Shown: in pieces, positions 1 through 8,105 of the stretch | Position numbering within the stretch: position 1 is the first letter of the stretch | How the letters are laid out: every line of letters starts with the position of its first letter | Assembly: GCF_002783505.1 (NCBI RefSeq) | Contig: NZ_PFGL01000059.1 | Coordinates: 1-41,510, forward strand | Direction of reading: 5' to 3' | Length of the DNA stretch: 41,510 nucleotides | Source: Shewanella sp. CG12_big_fil_rev_8_21_14_0_65_47_15 | Lineage (GTDB): Bacteria; Pseudomonadota; Gammaproteobacteria; Enterobacterales; Shewanellaceae | Program-made: the position numbers and the translations under genes | The notes under the pieces: model-generated | Seen by the model: the letters and a program-made list of their open reading frames with translations, nothing else | Told to the model about the DNA's origin: nothing | Databases searched by the model: none

Positions 1-759
1 GCGCTCGAATTGCACTTTATCCATCGCCAATAATTCAGTGGCGCGCTCGGGCGGCGCCGACCAGACGATGGAACAAAGATTGTCTTCATACAAAGGTAAA
101 AATGCTAAGGGGCCATCCTGCAAAAACACCTGGCGGGCGGTGGCAAGGTGTGGCATTTCGGTGCGGATGGTGGCGACAATCGCATGGTGGCCATAATCCC
201 AGAAGGTTAACGGGATCTTACATTGCTCGCGCACCCAAGAGTTCGCGCCATCGGCGGCAATCACCAGCGCGGCGCTGACGCTTTCTATGTCAGAATCGCC
301 ACCATTGGCAAGGGTTAGCCAGGCTTCGCGCTCACCAAAGGCGATGCGTTCTAGGCGTTGGTTTTGGATATGGGTGATATTGTCAAACTCACTGGTGCGT
401 TTCGCCAGCGCATGGCTAATGGCATCGTTTTCGATAATCGCGCCGAGACTGGTTTCACCTATGCTGTTGGCGTCAAAGGCAATTTTGCCGAAACCGTCCT
501 TATCCCATACCGCCATTTTTTGATAGGGTGTGGCGCGGGAAGTGTCTAGATAAGCCCAAGCACCTAAGTGTTCCAACAAGCGCTGGCTCGCCTTATTAAT
601 GGCGCTCACCCGCAGACGCGGCTCGCCGCTCACGGCCTCGGTATGGCCCGCATCGATAACCACCACATTAAGATTGGCCTGTGCCAATCCAATCGCGGTG
701 GCGAGCCCCACCATGCCGCCACCCACAATGGCAATGTCATAGGCTTGTGAACTTAACAT
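1..759 (-). CDS. ubiI: UbiI/VisC-type FAD-dependent ubiquinone hydroxylase, C-terminus beyond window
   Basis: This reading frame starts at an ATG and stays open for 253 codons to the window edge, so roughly the last third of a ~400-residue protein is missing. UbiI carries out the C5 hydroxylation of the ubiquinone ring during aerobic coenzyme Q synthesis. The N-terminal dinucleotide-binding motif (IVGGGMVGLA, about residues 11-20) and the mid-protein segment AADGANSWVR, followed by PLTFWDYGHHAIVATIRTE, fit the UbiH/UbiF/UbiI monooxygenase family. The VWDKDGFG and LTFWDY stretches resemble E. coli UbiI more than UbiF. It lies 42 bp downstream of ubiH on the same strand, an arrangement expected for an operon. 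UbiF is the main alternative. Confidence 0.9.
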   Translation of the reverse strand, partial: MLSSQAYDIAIVGGGMVGLATAIGLAQANLNVVVIDAGHTEAVSGEPRLRVSAINKASQRLLEHLGAWAYLDTSRATPYQKMAVWDKDGFGKIAFDANSIGETSLGAIIENDAISHALAKRTSEFDNITHIQNQRLERIAFGEREAWLTLANGGDSDIESVSAALVIAADGANSWVREQCKIPLTFWDYGHHAIVATIRTEMPHLATARQVFLQDGPLAFLPLYEDNLCSIVWSAPPERATELLAMDKVQFER

Positions 760-801
760 GGGTACATCCTTTTCGCGTTGCGATACCAGTAAATTACGGG
801 G

Positions 802-2025
802 TTATTTCCAGCCCATTGCCCTTTGAGCGACGGGGGTTTTCAGTGGCGGAAACCAAGACAGTAAACGTAATCCGAGATTACGCCCTAGGACCAAGGGCCA
901 GTATTGGTTTGAAAAGCCACGGACTAAAAATTCGATATTACGGATAGTGCTGTTTCTGTCCTGCTCGCGGGCATTGAGATACGCATGGGTCACGGCGGCC
1001 GAGCCGATATCATTCCCCTGGGCTAACGCCGTTTTAAGCACTTCAAGCAAGCTCACTACATCCCTCAGCCCAAGGTTAAAGCCCTGCCCCGCAATCGGAT
1101 GCAGTGTCTGCGCCGCATTGCCGATAAACACACATCTATGGTGGATTGGCCTTGGCATATAAGACAAGTTCAGCGGATATGCATGGCGGGCGCTGACATC
1201 GACAAACTGACCCGCACGATAGCCAAAGGCTTGCTGCAGCGCCGCTAAAAACTCGGCTTTGGGCGCATTGAGCATCGCTTGGGCGCGGCTATCATCGAGC
1301 GCCCAGACTAGGGATAAACGCGGCTGGCCTTGGCTGTCTGCCATAGGTAGCAGGGCTAAGGGGCCGTTCTCGGTAAATCTTTCATAGGCCCAGTGCTGAT
1401 GCGGCTTATCGGTTTGCAAATTGGCGATAATCGCAGTTTGCTCGAAGGCCACTTGGGTCGCAGGCAAATTAAAACTGCTGCGCACTTTGGATTGCAGGCC
1501 ATCGGCGGCGACCACGAGTTTCGCCTGAATGCGCTCGCCCGTATCGAGCACTAAGGTGTGGCCTTCGGCGGCGGCTTCAATTTGGGCAAGTTTGGCGGGG
1601 CAAAAGAACTTGACCTCGCTCTTGTTCAACTCGTTAAACAGCACTTGGCCGACCCGCTCAAGCTCAACCACTTGGCCTAGGGCATCTAAATGAAACTGCG
1701 CCGCATTTAACTCTGTCATACCAAAATGACCGCGATCCGATACATGGATATTTTCAATCGCCGTGCCCAAATGGGCGAGTTTGGGCCATAAACCTAAACG
1801 GGATAATTCGAAGATAGAACCGTGGGCGATAGCGATGGAGCGAGCATCAAACCCAGGGTGGCTTTTATCGGGAACATGGGCCTCGATGAGCGCCACCGAA
1901 ATGGGGGTAGATGTTTGGGAAAGACGGGCGAGCGCTAACGCTAAGGTCGCCCCCGCCATGGCACCGCCTACAATGGCAATGTCGACGTTTTGAACTGAAG
2001 TATCCATGTGATTGATGGCCGTCAT
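802..2025 (-). CDS. ubiH: 2-octaprenyl-6-methoxyphenol hydroxylase UbiH
   Basis: FAD-dependent monooxygenase of coenzyme Q biosynthesis (C1 hydroxylation of the ring). The N-terminal Rossmann segment reads IAIVGGAMAGATLAL. The family signature for the second FAD motif, FIGNAAQTLHPIAGQGFNLGLRDV, lies in the C-terminal third. Length (407 aa) is normal. The frame extends to a TTG at 2040, but the ATG at 2025 is preferred; a further ATG lies at 2007 and neither has a strong ribosome-binding site. One oddity is that the third position of the GxGxxG fingerprint is Ala (GGAMAG), where E. coli UbiH has GGGMAG. The gene lies between ygfB and ubiI, as in E. coli except that pepP is not between ygfB and ubiH. 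Confidence 0.93.
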   Translation of the reverse strand: MTAINHMDTSVQNVDIAIVGGAMAGATLALALARLSQTSTPISVALIEAHVPDKSHPGFDARSIAIAHGSIFELSRLGLWPKLAHLGTAIENIHVSDRGHFGMTELNAAQFHLDALGQVVELERVGQVLFNELNKSEVKFFCPAKLAQIEAAAEGHTLVLDTGERIQAKLVVAADGLQSKVRSSFNLPATQVAFEQTAIIANLQTDKPHQHWAYERFTENGPLALLPMADSQGQPRLSLVWALDDSRAQAMLNAPKAEFLAALQQAFGYRAGQFVDVSARHAYPLNLSYMPRPIHHRCVFIGNAAQTLHPIAGQGFNLGLRDVVSLLEVLKTALAQGNDIGSAAVTHAYLNAREQDRNSTIRNIEFLVRGFSNQYWPLVLGRNLGLRLLSWFPPLKTPVAQRAMGWK

Positions 2026-2141
2026 GGGGTTCTCATTCAAGCTATGGCATGGCGATTAAGTGCGTAACGCCATAAATAATGCAAGTTGCAGAGGCTAGCA
2101 TTCGGCCCGCCTCTTAAATCCGTACAGCAACACCACTGTGA

Positions 2142-2717
2142 TCAGTGGATTACCGCCGCATCCTCCGACTCACCGAGCGGGATCTCTGGGCCAAATTCCG
2201 AATAGCACAGAATGGCGGCGATGCGCACAAACTCCAGCAGTTCGATATAGGCAGTTTCCGATTCTTCATCGTCGGCGACATCAAATTCGACTTGGGCGAT
2301 TTCGGCGAGATCTTTGATCACTTCCCGCACCTCAACCGAAGCTTGGTTGAGTTTAGGTTGAATAATCGCGATCCCCGTTAGGAAGCTTTGGGTCCACAGG
2401 GACAACGCTTCAACACGCTGGCTGAGCGGTTCTTCTTCTTCGGGTAATAACGGTGTAAAACCAAATTCGAAGTCCACTAATCGGGCCACAGAATCTTGGA
2501 ATAAATCACACACCAGTTGATGCAAAGGCTCGGGTAAGGGTTGACCATCATTCATCAGGTCAAATAACGGTTTTATCCAGATATCACCGGTTTGCTCTAC
2601 ACCGCCGCAGATTAAACCCACTAAGGCGCCGTGAACTTCCACTGGATGTTGGCCAATTTCAGCCGCATCGAGGGCGAGTTTTAAGCTGTCGATACGTAAC
2701 GAAGGAGGGGTTGCCAT
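2142..2717 (-). CDS. ygfB: YgfB/YecA (UPF0149) family protein
   Basis: A 191-residue acidic protein of the UPF0149 family, recognised by the LVGLICGG segment near the N-terminus, the FxFGFTPLLPEEEEPLSQRVEAL segment and the ILCYSEFGPE stretch near the C-terminus. The exact biochemical role is not established from sequence. The frame can be extended to a TTG at 2729, but the ATG at 2717 is preferred, with GGGA upstream as a weak ribosome-binding site. The gene is divergent from zapA, the same arrangement as in E. coli, and is probably cotranscribed with ubiH and ubiI (116 bp gap to ubiH). Confidence 0.9.
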   Translation of the reverse strand: MATPPSLRIDSLKLALDAAEIGQHPVEVHGALVGLICGGVEQTGDIWIKPLFDLMNDGQPLPEPLHQLVCDLFQDSVARLVDFEFGFTPLLPEEEEPLSQRVEALSLWTQSFLTGIAIIQPKLNQASVEVREVIKDLAEIAQVEFDVADDEESETAYIELLEFVRIAAILCYSEFGPEIPLGESEDAAVIH

Positions 2718-2942
2718 ATCAGATCCCAATCAGAATTTTCCAGCAGCAATGCTAGCAGAGATAGAGACTTGAACCAACACCGAATCCCGATTCTCTCTCC
2801 CTAAGATAAAAATTCCCGCAACTGCTCACACAAGCAGCAAACAAAACGCTGGATAGCCAATCCATTTGCGGCTTACCTTGCACTTTTAATATCAGCCCTA
2901 TATAGTCCGCCCTATCGCTGCCAACAAAAGGATCTTCCGCGA

Positions 2943-3245
2943 ATGAGTAACAGTGCTGTTGAAATTACCCTACTCGGGCGCACCTACTCTATCGCTTGCC
3001 CGAAAGGTCAAGAGGATGCCTTGCGTACTGTCGCCCAAGGGGTTGAACAACAACTTACTTCGGTGAAAAACCGCACTAATAGTTTGAGCCGTGAAGAAAT
3101 TGCCATTATGGCGGCGCTGAATATTGGACACGAGTTGTACCAAGAAAAGCAGAAAAATAAACATTATATGAAACAAATGGATGACCGCATCAGTCTGTTG
3201 CAGTCGACCCTAGAAAACGCCTTAGTTGAGCGTTCAACTAAATAG
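2943..3245 (+). CDS. zapA: Cell division protein ZapA
   Basis: A 100-residue protein matching ZapA, which binds and bundles FtsZ protofilaments at the midcell ring. The N-terminal strand segment VEITLLGRTYSIACP and the helical segment around REEIAIMAALNIGHEL are characteristic, followed by a C-terminal coiled-coil helix (residues about 70-97) used for dimerisation. The start is supported by an AGGA-like element a few bases upstream. It is followed by 6S RNA and ygfA, the conserved gammaproteobacterial order, and is divergent from ygfB. Confidence 0.95.
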   Translation: MSNSAVEITLLGRTYSIACPKGQEDALRTVAQGVEQQLTSVKNRTNSLSREEIAIMAALNIGHELYQEKQKNKHYMKQMDDRISLLQSTLENALVERSTK

Positions 3246-3358
3246 ATTTAAACTGGGTAACTCGGCACTTTAGCCACTCGTTTTCGAACAAGCGTTGCAC
3301 AGTGAATAACTAAACTGGCCTATACTTTTATGGCCAATGCTTTAGTGATTCGATACCG

Positions 3359-3545
3359 TTTTTGCTCCCTGGGGTGCAGGCCAACTGGTAATGTCCCTGT
3401 GCCGATAATTTTGATCTCAGGGTGAATGCTTTACCGACATTGAGCATGCTCGGCTCGTACCGAGAAGCCTTAGGAGGTAATCATTTACCCGCCTTGAACC
3501 TACGGTTCAAGGGCTACACCGGTAGCGGCATTCTGGGGAGCATCT
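3359..3545 (+). ncRNA. ssrS: 6S RNA (RNA polymerase sigma-70 regulator)
   Basis: The segment GAGCATGCTCGG, then CCGAGAAGCCTTA, then CCTTGAACC...GGTTCAAGGG and a terminal GCGGCATTCTGGGGAGCA closely parallels E. coli 6S RNA. The two ends (TGCTCCCTGGGGTG near 3362 and ATTCTGGGGAGCA near 3530) can close the long stem. 6S RNA mimics an open promoter and holds sigma-70 RNA polymerase in stationary phase. Position between zapA and ygfA is the canonical locus. The exact ends are estimated; a plausible -10 (GATACC, 3352-3357) precedes the 5' end. Confidence 0.95.
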
Positions 3546-3552
3546 TATTACT

Positions 3553-4200
3553 ATGGTTATTTCTGCCAAGACTTCTGACTCTTCGTTTTCCACTGTAGGA
3601 GCAAGCCTGCCCACTGCGACTAAGACGAATCGAGATCAATTAAGAAAAACCATCCGCGCCGCCCGTAAATCCCTATCGGCAACAGAGCAAAGCCAAGCAA
3701 GCTTAAGCGCCTGCCAACATATGCTCGATACATTGCAGACAAAAAAAGCGCAACATGTGGCCCTGTATCTCACCCACGATGGCGAACTCGCTACACCGCC
3801 GCTAGTCGAAGCACTGTGGCAACGGGGCATTCAAACTTATCTGCCAAGATTACATCCCTTCAATGCCGGACAATTGTTATTCCTGCATTACACCCCTGAC
3901 ACACCCATGCAGCCCAATCAATTTGGGATCTTAGAGCCTCAGCTTGATGTGCGCGCCATTATGCCAATAGAACGCCTCGATGTGGTAATCACGCCGCTGG
4001 TTGCCTTTGATTTAAAAGGTAATCGTATGGGGATGGGCGGTGGCTATTACGACAGAACACTGGCGAACTGGCAGCAAAAAGGTAAACCTCTGCCTATGGG
4101 TTACGCCCATGATTGCCAGCAAGTGACCAGTTTACCCTGCGAGCATTGGGATGTGCCTTTGCCCTTTATCATCACCCCAAGTCGGGTACTGACGTTTTGA
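3553..4200 (+). CDS. ygfA: 5-formyltetrahydrofolate cyclo-ligase family protein (YgfA/Fau)
   Basis: ATP-dependent enzyme converting 5-formyl-THF to 5,10-methenyl-THF in one-carbon metabolism. The family signature GMGGGYYDRTL lies near residue 160, with an earlier region VALYLTHDGELATPPLVEALWQRG typical of the N-terminal half. The protein is 215 aa against about 180 aa in E. coli. The extra length is an N-terminal Ser/Thr-rich stretch before the conserved RKTIRAARKSLS, so the true start may lie downstream of the ATG given. The ATG sits only a few bases after the end of 6S RNA, so translation probably uses a processed or read-through ssrS-ygfA transcript, as in E. coli. Confidence 0.92.
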   Translation: MVISAKTSDSSFSTVGASLPTATKTNRDQLRKTIRAARKSLSATEQSQASLSACQHMLDTLQTKKAQHVALYLTHDGELATPPLVEALWQRGIQTYLPRLHPFNAGQLLFLHYTPDTPMQPNQFGILEPQLDVRAIMPIERLDVVITPLVAFDLKGNRMGMGGGYYDRTLANWQQKGKPLPMGYAHDCQQVTSLPCEHWDVPLPFIITPSRVLTF

Positions 4201-4215
4201 ATAAAGAAGGTGCAA

Positions 4216-4332
4216 GAAACTAGAAGCTAGAGCGCTTCGCTGCTAGAAAAAGCAGAGCGTCGCTCCATAACGACTTCTTCTTGAATCTAGAGCCATGCAA
4301 TGGCGTTCTAGAGGCCGCAGGCCGTTCTAGAT
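4216..4332. repeat. Array of four mini-hairpins separated by CTAGA motifs
   Basis: Between the convergent ygfA and folM lie four short perfect inverted repeats, each with a 3-nt centre: AGCG-CTT-CGCT (4231-4241), GAGC-GTC-GCTC (4255-4265), GCCAT-GCA-ATGGC (4292-4304) and GGCC-GCA-GGCC (4313-4323). Most are flanked by CTAGA or TCTAGA (near 4220, 4227, 4243, 4286, 4307 and 4325). No ORF crosses the segment. It looks like an intergenic repeat element rather than a normal intrinsic terminator. Confidence 0.6.
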
Positions 4333-4338
4333 TTTTCT

Positions 4339-5058
4339 TTACCTCAAATGCCGGCCACCATCGACACTATGGCTGCGCCCCGTGACATAGCGACTATCGA
4401 GCAGATACTCGACTAAAGCGATAATTTCCTGATTGCCCGCTTCCTTTGGCAAAATTGCCTTAGCTAAAGTCTTTTGCCGATAGGCTGCATCATCGCCTTG
4501 ATTAAATAGGATCATCGCCGGCGCGATAGCGTTCACTTTCACTTCGGGTGCAAATTTGGCCGCAAAGGATAGCGTCATATTGTGCAGTGCGGCTTTGCTG
4601 GCGGCATAGGCAATATGTTTCGCACTGCCCTTTTCGGCCACATAGTCTGTAATATGAATCACATCACTTGCACCTATCTCGCCTTTGGCCCCCGCTCGTA
4701 ACAGCGACTCTAAGGCTAGATTCAACTGATAGGGCACGCTTACATGCACCTGCATCATCCGCTGCATCACCTCATGGGCAGCGAGGGACGGGCTGTTATC
4801 CGCCAGCCAATCCGATGCATTATGGATAATGGCGCGAAACGTTGGATATTGGCCTAATTGCTCAATCAGGGTTTGTACCTGAGCATTGTCGTAGAAGTCG
4901 CATTGGATTAAGGTCGCACCAAGGGCGTGTAGCTCATCAATGCTGGGATAATGGCTGCGATAGGTGCCAATCACCTGCTGACCTTGGGCGAGAAAATGTT
5001 TGGCTAAGGCGTAACCTATGCGTTTACCCACGCCTGTGATAATAATGGGAGATGTCAT
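4339..5058 (-). CDS. folM: Dihydromonapterin reductase FolM
   Basis: Short-chain dehydrogenase/reductase (239 aa) that reduces dihydromonapterin, and weakly dihydrofolate, with NADPH. The nucleotide-binding segment is ITGVGKRIGYALA at residues 6-18. The stretch HITDYVAEKGSAKHIAYAASKAALHNMT carries the catalytic YxxxK, and APEVKVNAIAPAMILFN and the C-terminus VTGRSHSVDGGRHLR match E. coli FolM closely. Tetrahydromonapterin is a cofactor for phenylalanine hydroxylase in some proteobacteria; no folE, folX or phhA gene is in the window. Convergent with ygfA across the mini-hairpin array. The relic next door (5175-5444) is on the opposite strand. Confidence 0.93.
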   Translation of the reverse strand: MTSPIIITGVGKRIGYALAKHFLAQGQQVIGTYRSHYPSIDELHALGATLIQCDFYDNAQVQTLIEQLGQYPTFRAIIHNASDWLADNSPSLAAHEVMQRMMQVHVSVPYQLNLALESLLRAGAKGEIGASDVIHITDYVAEKGSAKHIAYAASKAALHNMTLSFAAKFAPEVKVNAIAPAMILFNQGDDAAYRQKTLAKAILPKEAGNQEIIALVEYLLDSRYVTGRSHSVDGGRHLR

Positions 5059-5174
5059 AGCTATCCTTCATTTTTAGTCAGTGATTCACTCGGTGGTAAG
5101 CCGCTCACTTAACAATAGGTAATCAGGTTAAACTGATGAATAACCAAGATATTACTGCACTCATTTGAATTTAA

Positions 5175-5444
5175 CCTAGCCATATCGATAGAGACTACGC
5201 CAATACGATTCTCCACGGTGAAACCGCAACGGGTGAGGTGTTACTCGGGTTAGATGTCACCTGCAAAGCGTGGGCGCTAACTGGCACCCGCTCTTGGGTA
5301 CAAGTGTTACGCTTACCGCTTATCAAGCCTATCGCAGATTGGGCTTACTTAGGTTTTGCTAAGCACAGATACCGTATTTCCTATCTACTGACGGGCAAAG
5401 CCCGCTGCGACGATAATTGCCAAATTCCCACTAAGCGCCGCTAA
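5175..5444 (+). pseudogene. 5'-truncated DUF393 (thiol-disulfide oxidoreductase DCC family) relic
   Basis: Read from just after an in-frame stop at 5172, the frame encodes IDRDYANTILHGETATGEVL, then LLGLDVTCKAWALTG, then LPLIKPIADWAYLGFAKHRY and a Cys-containing tail (ARCDDNC). This is the C-terminal half of the DUF393 family. The N-terminal half, with the YDGDCPxC redox motif, is absent: upstream is an in-frame stop and no ATG with a ribosome-binding site. An ATG inside gives a 68-residue product, which is unlikely to be functional. I read it as a decayed gene left between folM and mdh. A short expressed fragment is the alternative. Confidence 0.7.
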
Positions 5445-5475
5445 ATTAGATTGAGAAAGTGCAAAACGCAGATAT

Positions 5476-5505
5476 AAAAAACGGAGCTTAATGGCTCCGT
5501 TTTTA
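5476..5505 (-). terminator. Intrinsic terminator for mdh
   Basis: Stem ACGGAGC/GCTCCGT (5481-5487 with 5494-5500) with a 6-nt loop, flanked by A and T runs on both sides, so it could act in both directions. It lies about 33 bp beyond the mdh stop. Confidence 0.85.
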
Positions 5506-5537
5506 TTCGTCATAACCTAAACAGATTATCCGAAAGA

Positions 5538-6473
5538 TTACTTAACGAAATCAACGCCTAGTTTGATATCGCCCTTCAGCGTATCTAACATTGAATCACG
5601 GGCGTTAGCTTCAAATGCACTCACTTCACCGTAAGGCAGTACTTTTTCAATACCGTTTTTGCCTAACAGCACAGGTTGTGCGAAGAATTCTGCGTGCTCG
5701 CTGCCGCCGTCAACATAGGCACATTCAACGATGTTAGCTTCGCCTTGCAGACCACGAACCAGAGACAGACCGAAACGGCAAGCCGCTTGACCCATAGACA
5801 GAGTCGCGCTACCGCCACCGGCTTTAGCTTCAACCACTTCGGTACCCGCGTTTTGAATGCGAGTCGTCATAGTTGCCACTTCTTCGTCGCTGAAAGTCAC
5901 GCCTTCAACTTGAGACAGTAATGGCAGAATGGTCACGCCACTGTGGCCGCCGATCACATTTACTTTAACGTCAGCAACGTTTAAGCCTTTTAATTCGGCG
6001 ATGAAGGTTTCTGAACGGATAACGTCAAGGGTAGTCACACCGAATAAACGGTTTTTGTCGTAAACGCCGGCTTTTTTCATCACTTCTGCTGCGATAGCAA
6101 CAGTCGTGTTTACTGGGTTAGTGATAATACCAACCAAAGCTTTAGGACAAGTCGCAGCCACTTTCTCAATCAGGTTACGTACGATACCTGCGTTGATATT
6201 AAACAGATCTGAGCGATCCATACCTGGCTTACGAGCAACACCAGCAGAGATCAGTACAACATCAGCACCAACCAGTGCAGGTGTTGGATCTTCGCCAGCA
6301 AAACCTTTGATTTCAACAGCAGTTGGGATGTGGCTCAAGTCAACCGCAACACCCGGAGTCACCGGTGCGATATCGTATAGAGACAATTGTGAACCCGCAG
6401 GCAGTTGAGTTTTTAACAGTAGGGCAAGAGCCTGGCCGATACCACCAGCAGCACCAAGTACAGCAACTTTCAT
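5538..6473 (-). CDS. mdh: Malate dehydrogenase (NAD)
   Basis: TCA-cycle enzyme interconverting malate and oxaloacetate. The 311-residue length is normal for the gammaproteobacterial dimeric enzyme. Visible landmarks are the N-terminal NAD-binding [16 protein letters not shown] (residues 4-19), the mobile-loop substrate region [14 protein letters not shown] around residue 80, [14 protein letters not shown], and the catalytic-His segment [14 protein letters not shown] around residue 175. It is divergent from argR with about 290 bp between the two starts, the conserved gammaproteobacterial arrangement. Confidence 0.97.
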   Translation of the reverse strand: MKVAVLGAAGGIGQALALLLKTQLPAGSQLSLYDIAPVTPGVAVDLSHIPTAVEIKGFAGEDPTPALVGADVVLISAGVARKPGMDRSDLFNINAGIVRNLIEKVAATCPKALVGIITNPVNTTVAIAAEVMKKAGVYDKNRLFGVTTLDVIRSETFIAELKGLNVADVKVNVIGGHSGVTILPLLSQVEGVTFSDEEVATMTTRIQNAGTEVVEAKAGGGSATLSMGQAACRFGLSLVRGLQGEANIVECAYVDGGSEHAEFFAQPVLLGKNGIEKVLPYGEVSAFEANARDSMLDTLKGDIKLGVDFVK

Positions 6474-6673
6474 AGTTATCTCCGTTATTTCTCGGATATG
6501 TGTGACATGGATCTAATTTGCGTTGGCGTCACATTACTGGAATGTCACGCTAATTTCAATTATCCCTTAGTCGTGGGACAAAAGAATTCCGGAATAACTT
6601 AGAAGCAATGTAGAACAATTACTCAAATTGATATTTTTACGCCCCCAATAAACGCTTAACCATAGGGAGTTAG

Positions 6674-6687
6674 TGAATTTTTATTCA
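6674..6687. promoter_or_regulatory. ARG box (ArgR operator)
   Basis: TGAATTTTTATTCA is a perfect match to the ArgR half-site pair TGAAT-N4-ATTCA. It lies 80 bp upstream of argR. A weaker element (TGAATAACGAATAA, 6748-6761) sits just before the start codon. Paired ARG boxes would support autorepression of argR; an effect on the divergent mdh is possible. Confidence 0.8.
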
Positions 6688-6767
6688 ACCAATCTGGTTA
6701 TTTGTTGACAATTTTTCTAAAAATATTCAAAATGGGCCTGTTTTTTTGAATAACGAATAATAATATT

Positions 6768-7238
6768 ATGCAAACGACCAAGAATCAGGATGACCTTGTT
6801 AGAATTTTTAAGTCGATTTTAAAAGAAGAGCGCTTTGGCTCTCAGAGTGAAATCGTCACCGCCTTGCAAGCAGAAGGCTTTGGTAATATTAACCAATCGA
6901 AAGTATCGCGCATGCTCAGCAAGTTCGGTGCAGTGCGGACGCGCAACGCTAAGCAAGAGATGGTGTATTGCTTACCGGCCGAATTAGGTGTGCCCACCGC
7001 CGGCAGCCCATTAAAGAATTTGGTGCTCGACGTCGACCACAACCAAGCGATGATCGTCGTGCGCACCAGCCCTGGAGCGGCCCAATTAATTGCCCGTTTA
7101 TTGGACTCCATTGGTAAACCCGAAGGGATTTTGGGGACGATTGCCGGTGACGACACTATCTTTATTTGCCCATCGAGCATCCAAGATATCGCCGATACCT
7201 TAGAAACCATCAAATCTTTATTCAACTACGCAGAATAA
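6768..7238 (+). CDS. argR: Arginine repressor ArgR
   Basis: A 156-residue regulator that binds ARG boxes as a hexamer with L-arginine. The N-terminal winged helix-turn-helix contains [19 protein letters not shown] (about residues 43-61). The C-terminal oligomerisation/arginine-binding domain carries [11 protein letters not shown] near residue 127, with the paired Asp that contacts arginine. Its promoter region holds an ARG box. The ribosome-binding site is weak, which may keep expression low. A strong intrinsic terminator follows within 4 bp of the stop. Confidence 0.96.
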   Translation: MQTTKNQDDLVRIFKSILKEERFGSQSEIVTALQAEGFGNINQSKVSRMLSKFGAVRTRNAKQEMVYCLPAELGVPTAGSPLKNLVLDVDHNQAMIVVRTSPGAAQLIARLLDSIGKPEGILGTIAGDDTIFICPSSIQDIADTLETIKSLFNYAE

Positions 7239-7241
7239 AAA

Positions 7242-7274
7242 AACAGGTCAGCTCGCTGACCTGTTCTATTTTAT
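7242..7274 (+). terminator. Intrinsic terminator for argR
   Basis: Perfect 10-bp stem AACAGGTCAG/CTGACCTGTT (7242-7251 with 7256-7265), CTCG loop, followed by a T-rich tail (CTATTTTAT). Confidence 0.88.
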
Positions 7275-7367
7275 CTGTACACCACACGGTCCAGTATCTT
7301 GACGGCATTTGAGTGGCTGTCCCGTTTACGTTACAGCTTTCACCTCAATATTACCTGATTACGTACC

Positions 7368-8000
7368 TTAGTAGGCCACACTGATCCTTTGATTGGGATG
7401 AGCCGCCTTTTCGGCTTCATCGAGCATGGCTTTAGCGTAGTCGGTGACAGAGATGCGGCTTTGACCATTAGCATCGGTAAAAAAGCTGTCGCCACCAAGA
7501 CGATATGGGCCTTCACTCTCGCCAGGATAAATTTCGGCGGCTGGGCTAACAAAGGTCCAATTGATTGCCGTTTGTGCGGCGCGAAATGCCTTAAGTGCTT
7601 CGCCTTGAGCGAGAGCTTCATCTTTATAGGCTGCGGGGAAATCTGGACTAGAAACCAGTGTCACCCCCGGTGCCACTTCTAAACTCCCGGCCCCACCAAC
7701 CCACAATAAGCGTGGCACTTTCGCCTGCGGTAATACCGCTAATAGATTATGCACTGTCTTAGTCACTAGAGCGTGATTTTGCTCGGCGCGGCCACCCACG
7801 GCCGCAATCACTAAGTCGACTCCGGTAAATGTTTCGGCATTTAATGGCTGGGTTAGATCGACACTGCGCACCTCCGCCGCTGTCATGCCGAGTTTGCTTG
7901 GGTCTCGCACCAAAGCGACAACGCTATGACCACGACCTAACGCTTCATTAAGAATGGTGCCACCAATCCAACCGGATGCGCCTAATACTGCAATTTTCAT
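7368..8000 (-). CDS. NAD(P)-binding reductase, NmrA/YwnB-like atypical SDR
   Basis: A 210-residue single Rossmann-fold protein beginning KIAVLGASGWIGGTILNEAL, with the glycine fingerprint GASGWIG of atypical short-chain reductases. Further segments GVDLVIAAVGGRAEQNH and LLWVGGAGSLEVAPG fit the NAD(P)H-binding (NmrA-like, YwnB-type) family. The substrate cannot be predicted; members act as quinone or flavin reductases or as redox sensors. It is divergent from a LysR regulator (105 bp between starts), a typical regulator-target pair, so induction by that regulator is likely. Confidence 0.85.
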   Translation of the reverse strand: MKIAVLGASGWIGGTILNEALGRGHSVVALVRDPSKLGMTAAEVRSVDLTQPLNAETFTGVDLVIAAVGGRAEQNHALVTKTVHNLLAVLPQAKVPRLLWVGGAGSLEVAPGVTLVSSPDFPAAYKDEALAQGEALKAFRAAQTAINWTFVSPAAEIYPGESEGPYRLGGDSFFTDANGQSRISVTDYAKAMLDEAEKAAHPNQRISVAY

Positions 8001-8105
8001 CTGATAAGTCTCGCTGCTGATTTACATTGAGCTCAGTTTACTTGCAACACTTCCCGTGATAAATATCAATAAATGAGCATGATTGTTTCAGATTGAGATA
8101 CTAAT

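Noticed and set aside
6501..6540. CRP site upstream of mdh (TGTGACATGG and GTCACATTAC elements)
   Set aside because: The half sites are present but not spaced as TGTGA-N6-TCACA; they form loose direct repeats, so no site was called.
7340..7621. Minus-strand 93-codon frame within the reductase gene
   Set aside because: Shadow of the NmrA-like reductase in another frame; no ribosome-binding site and no recognisable domain.
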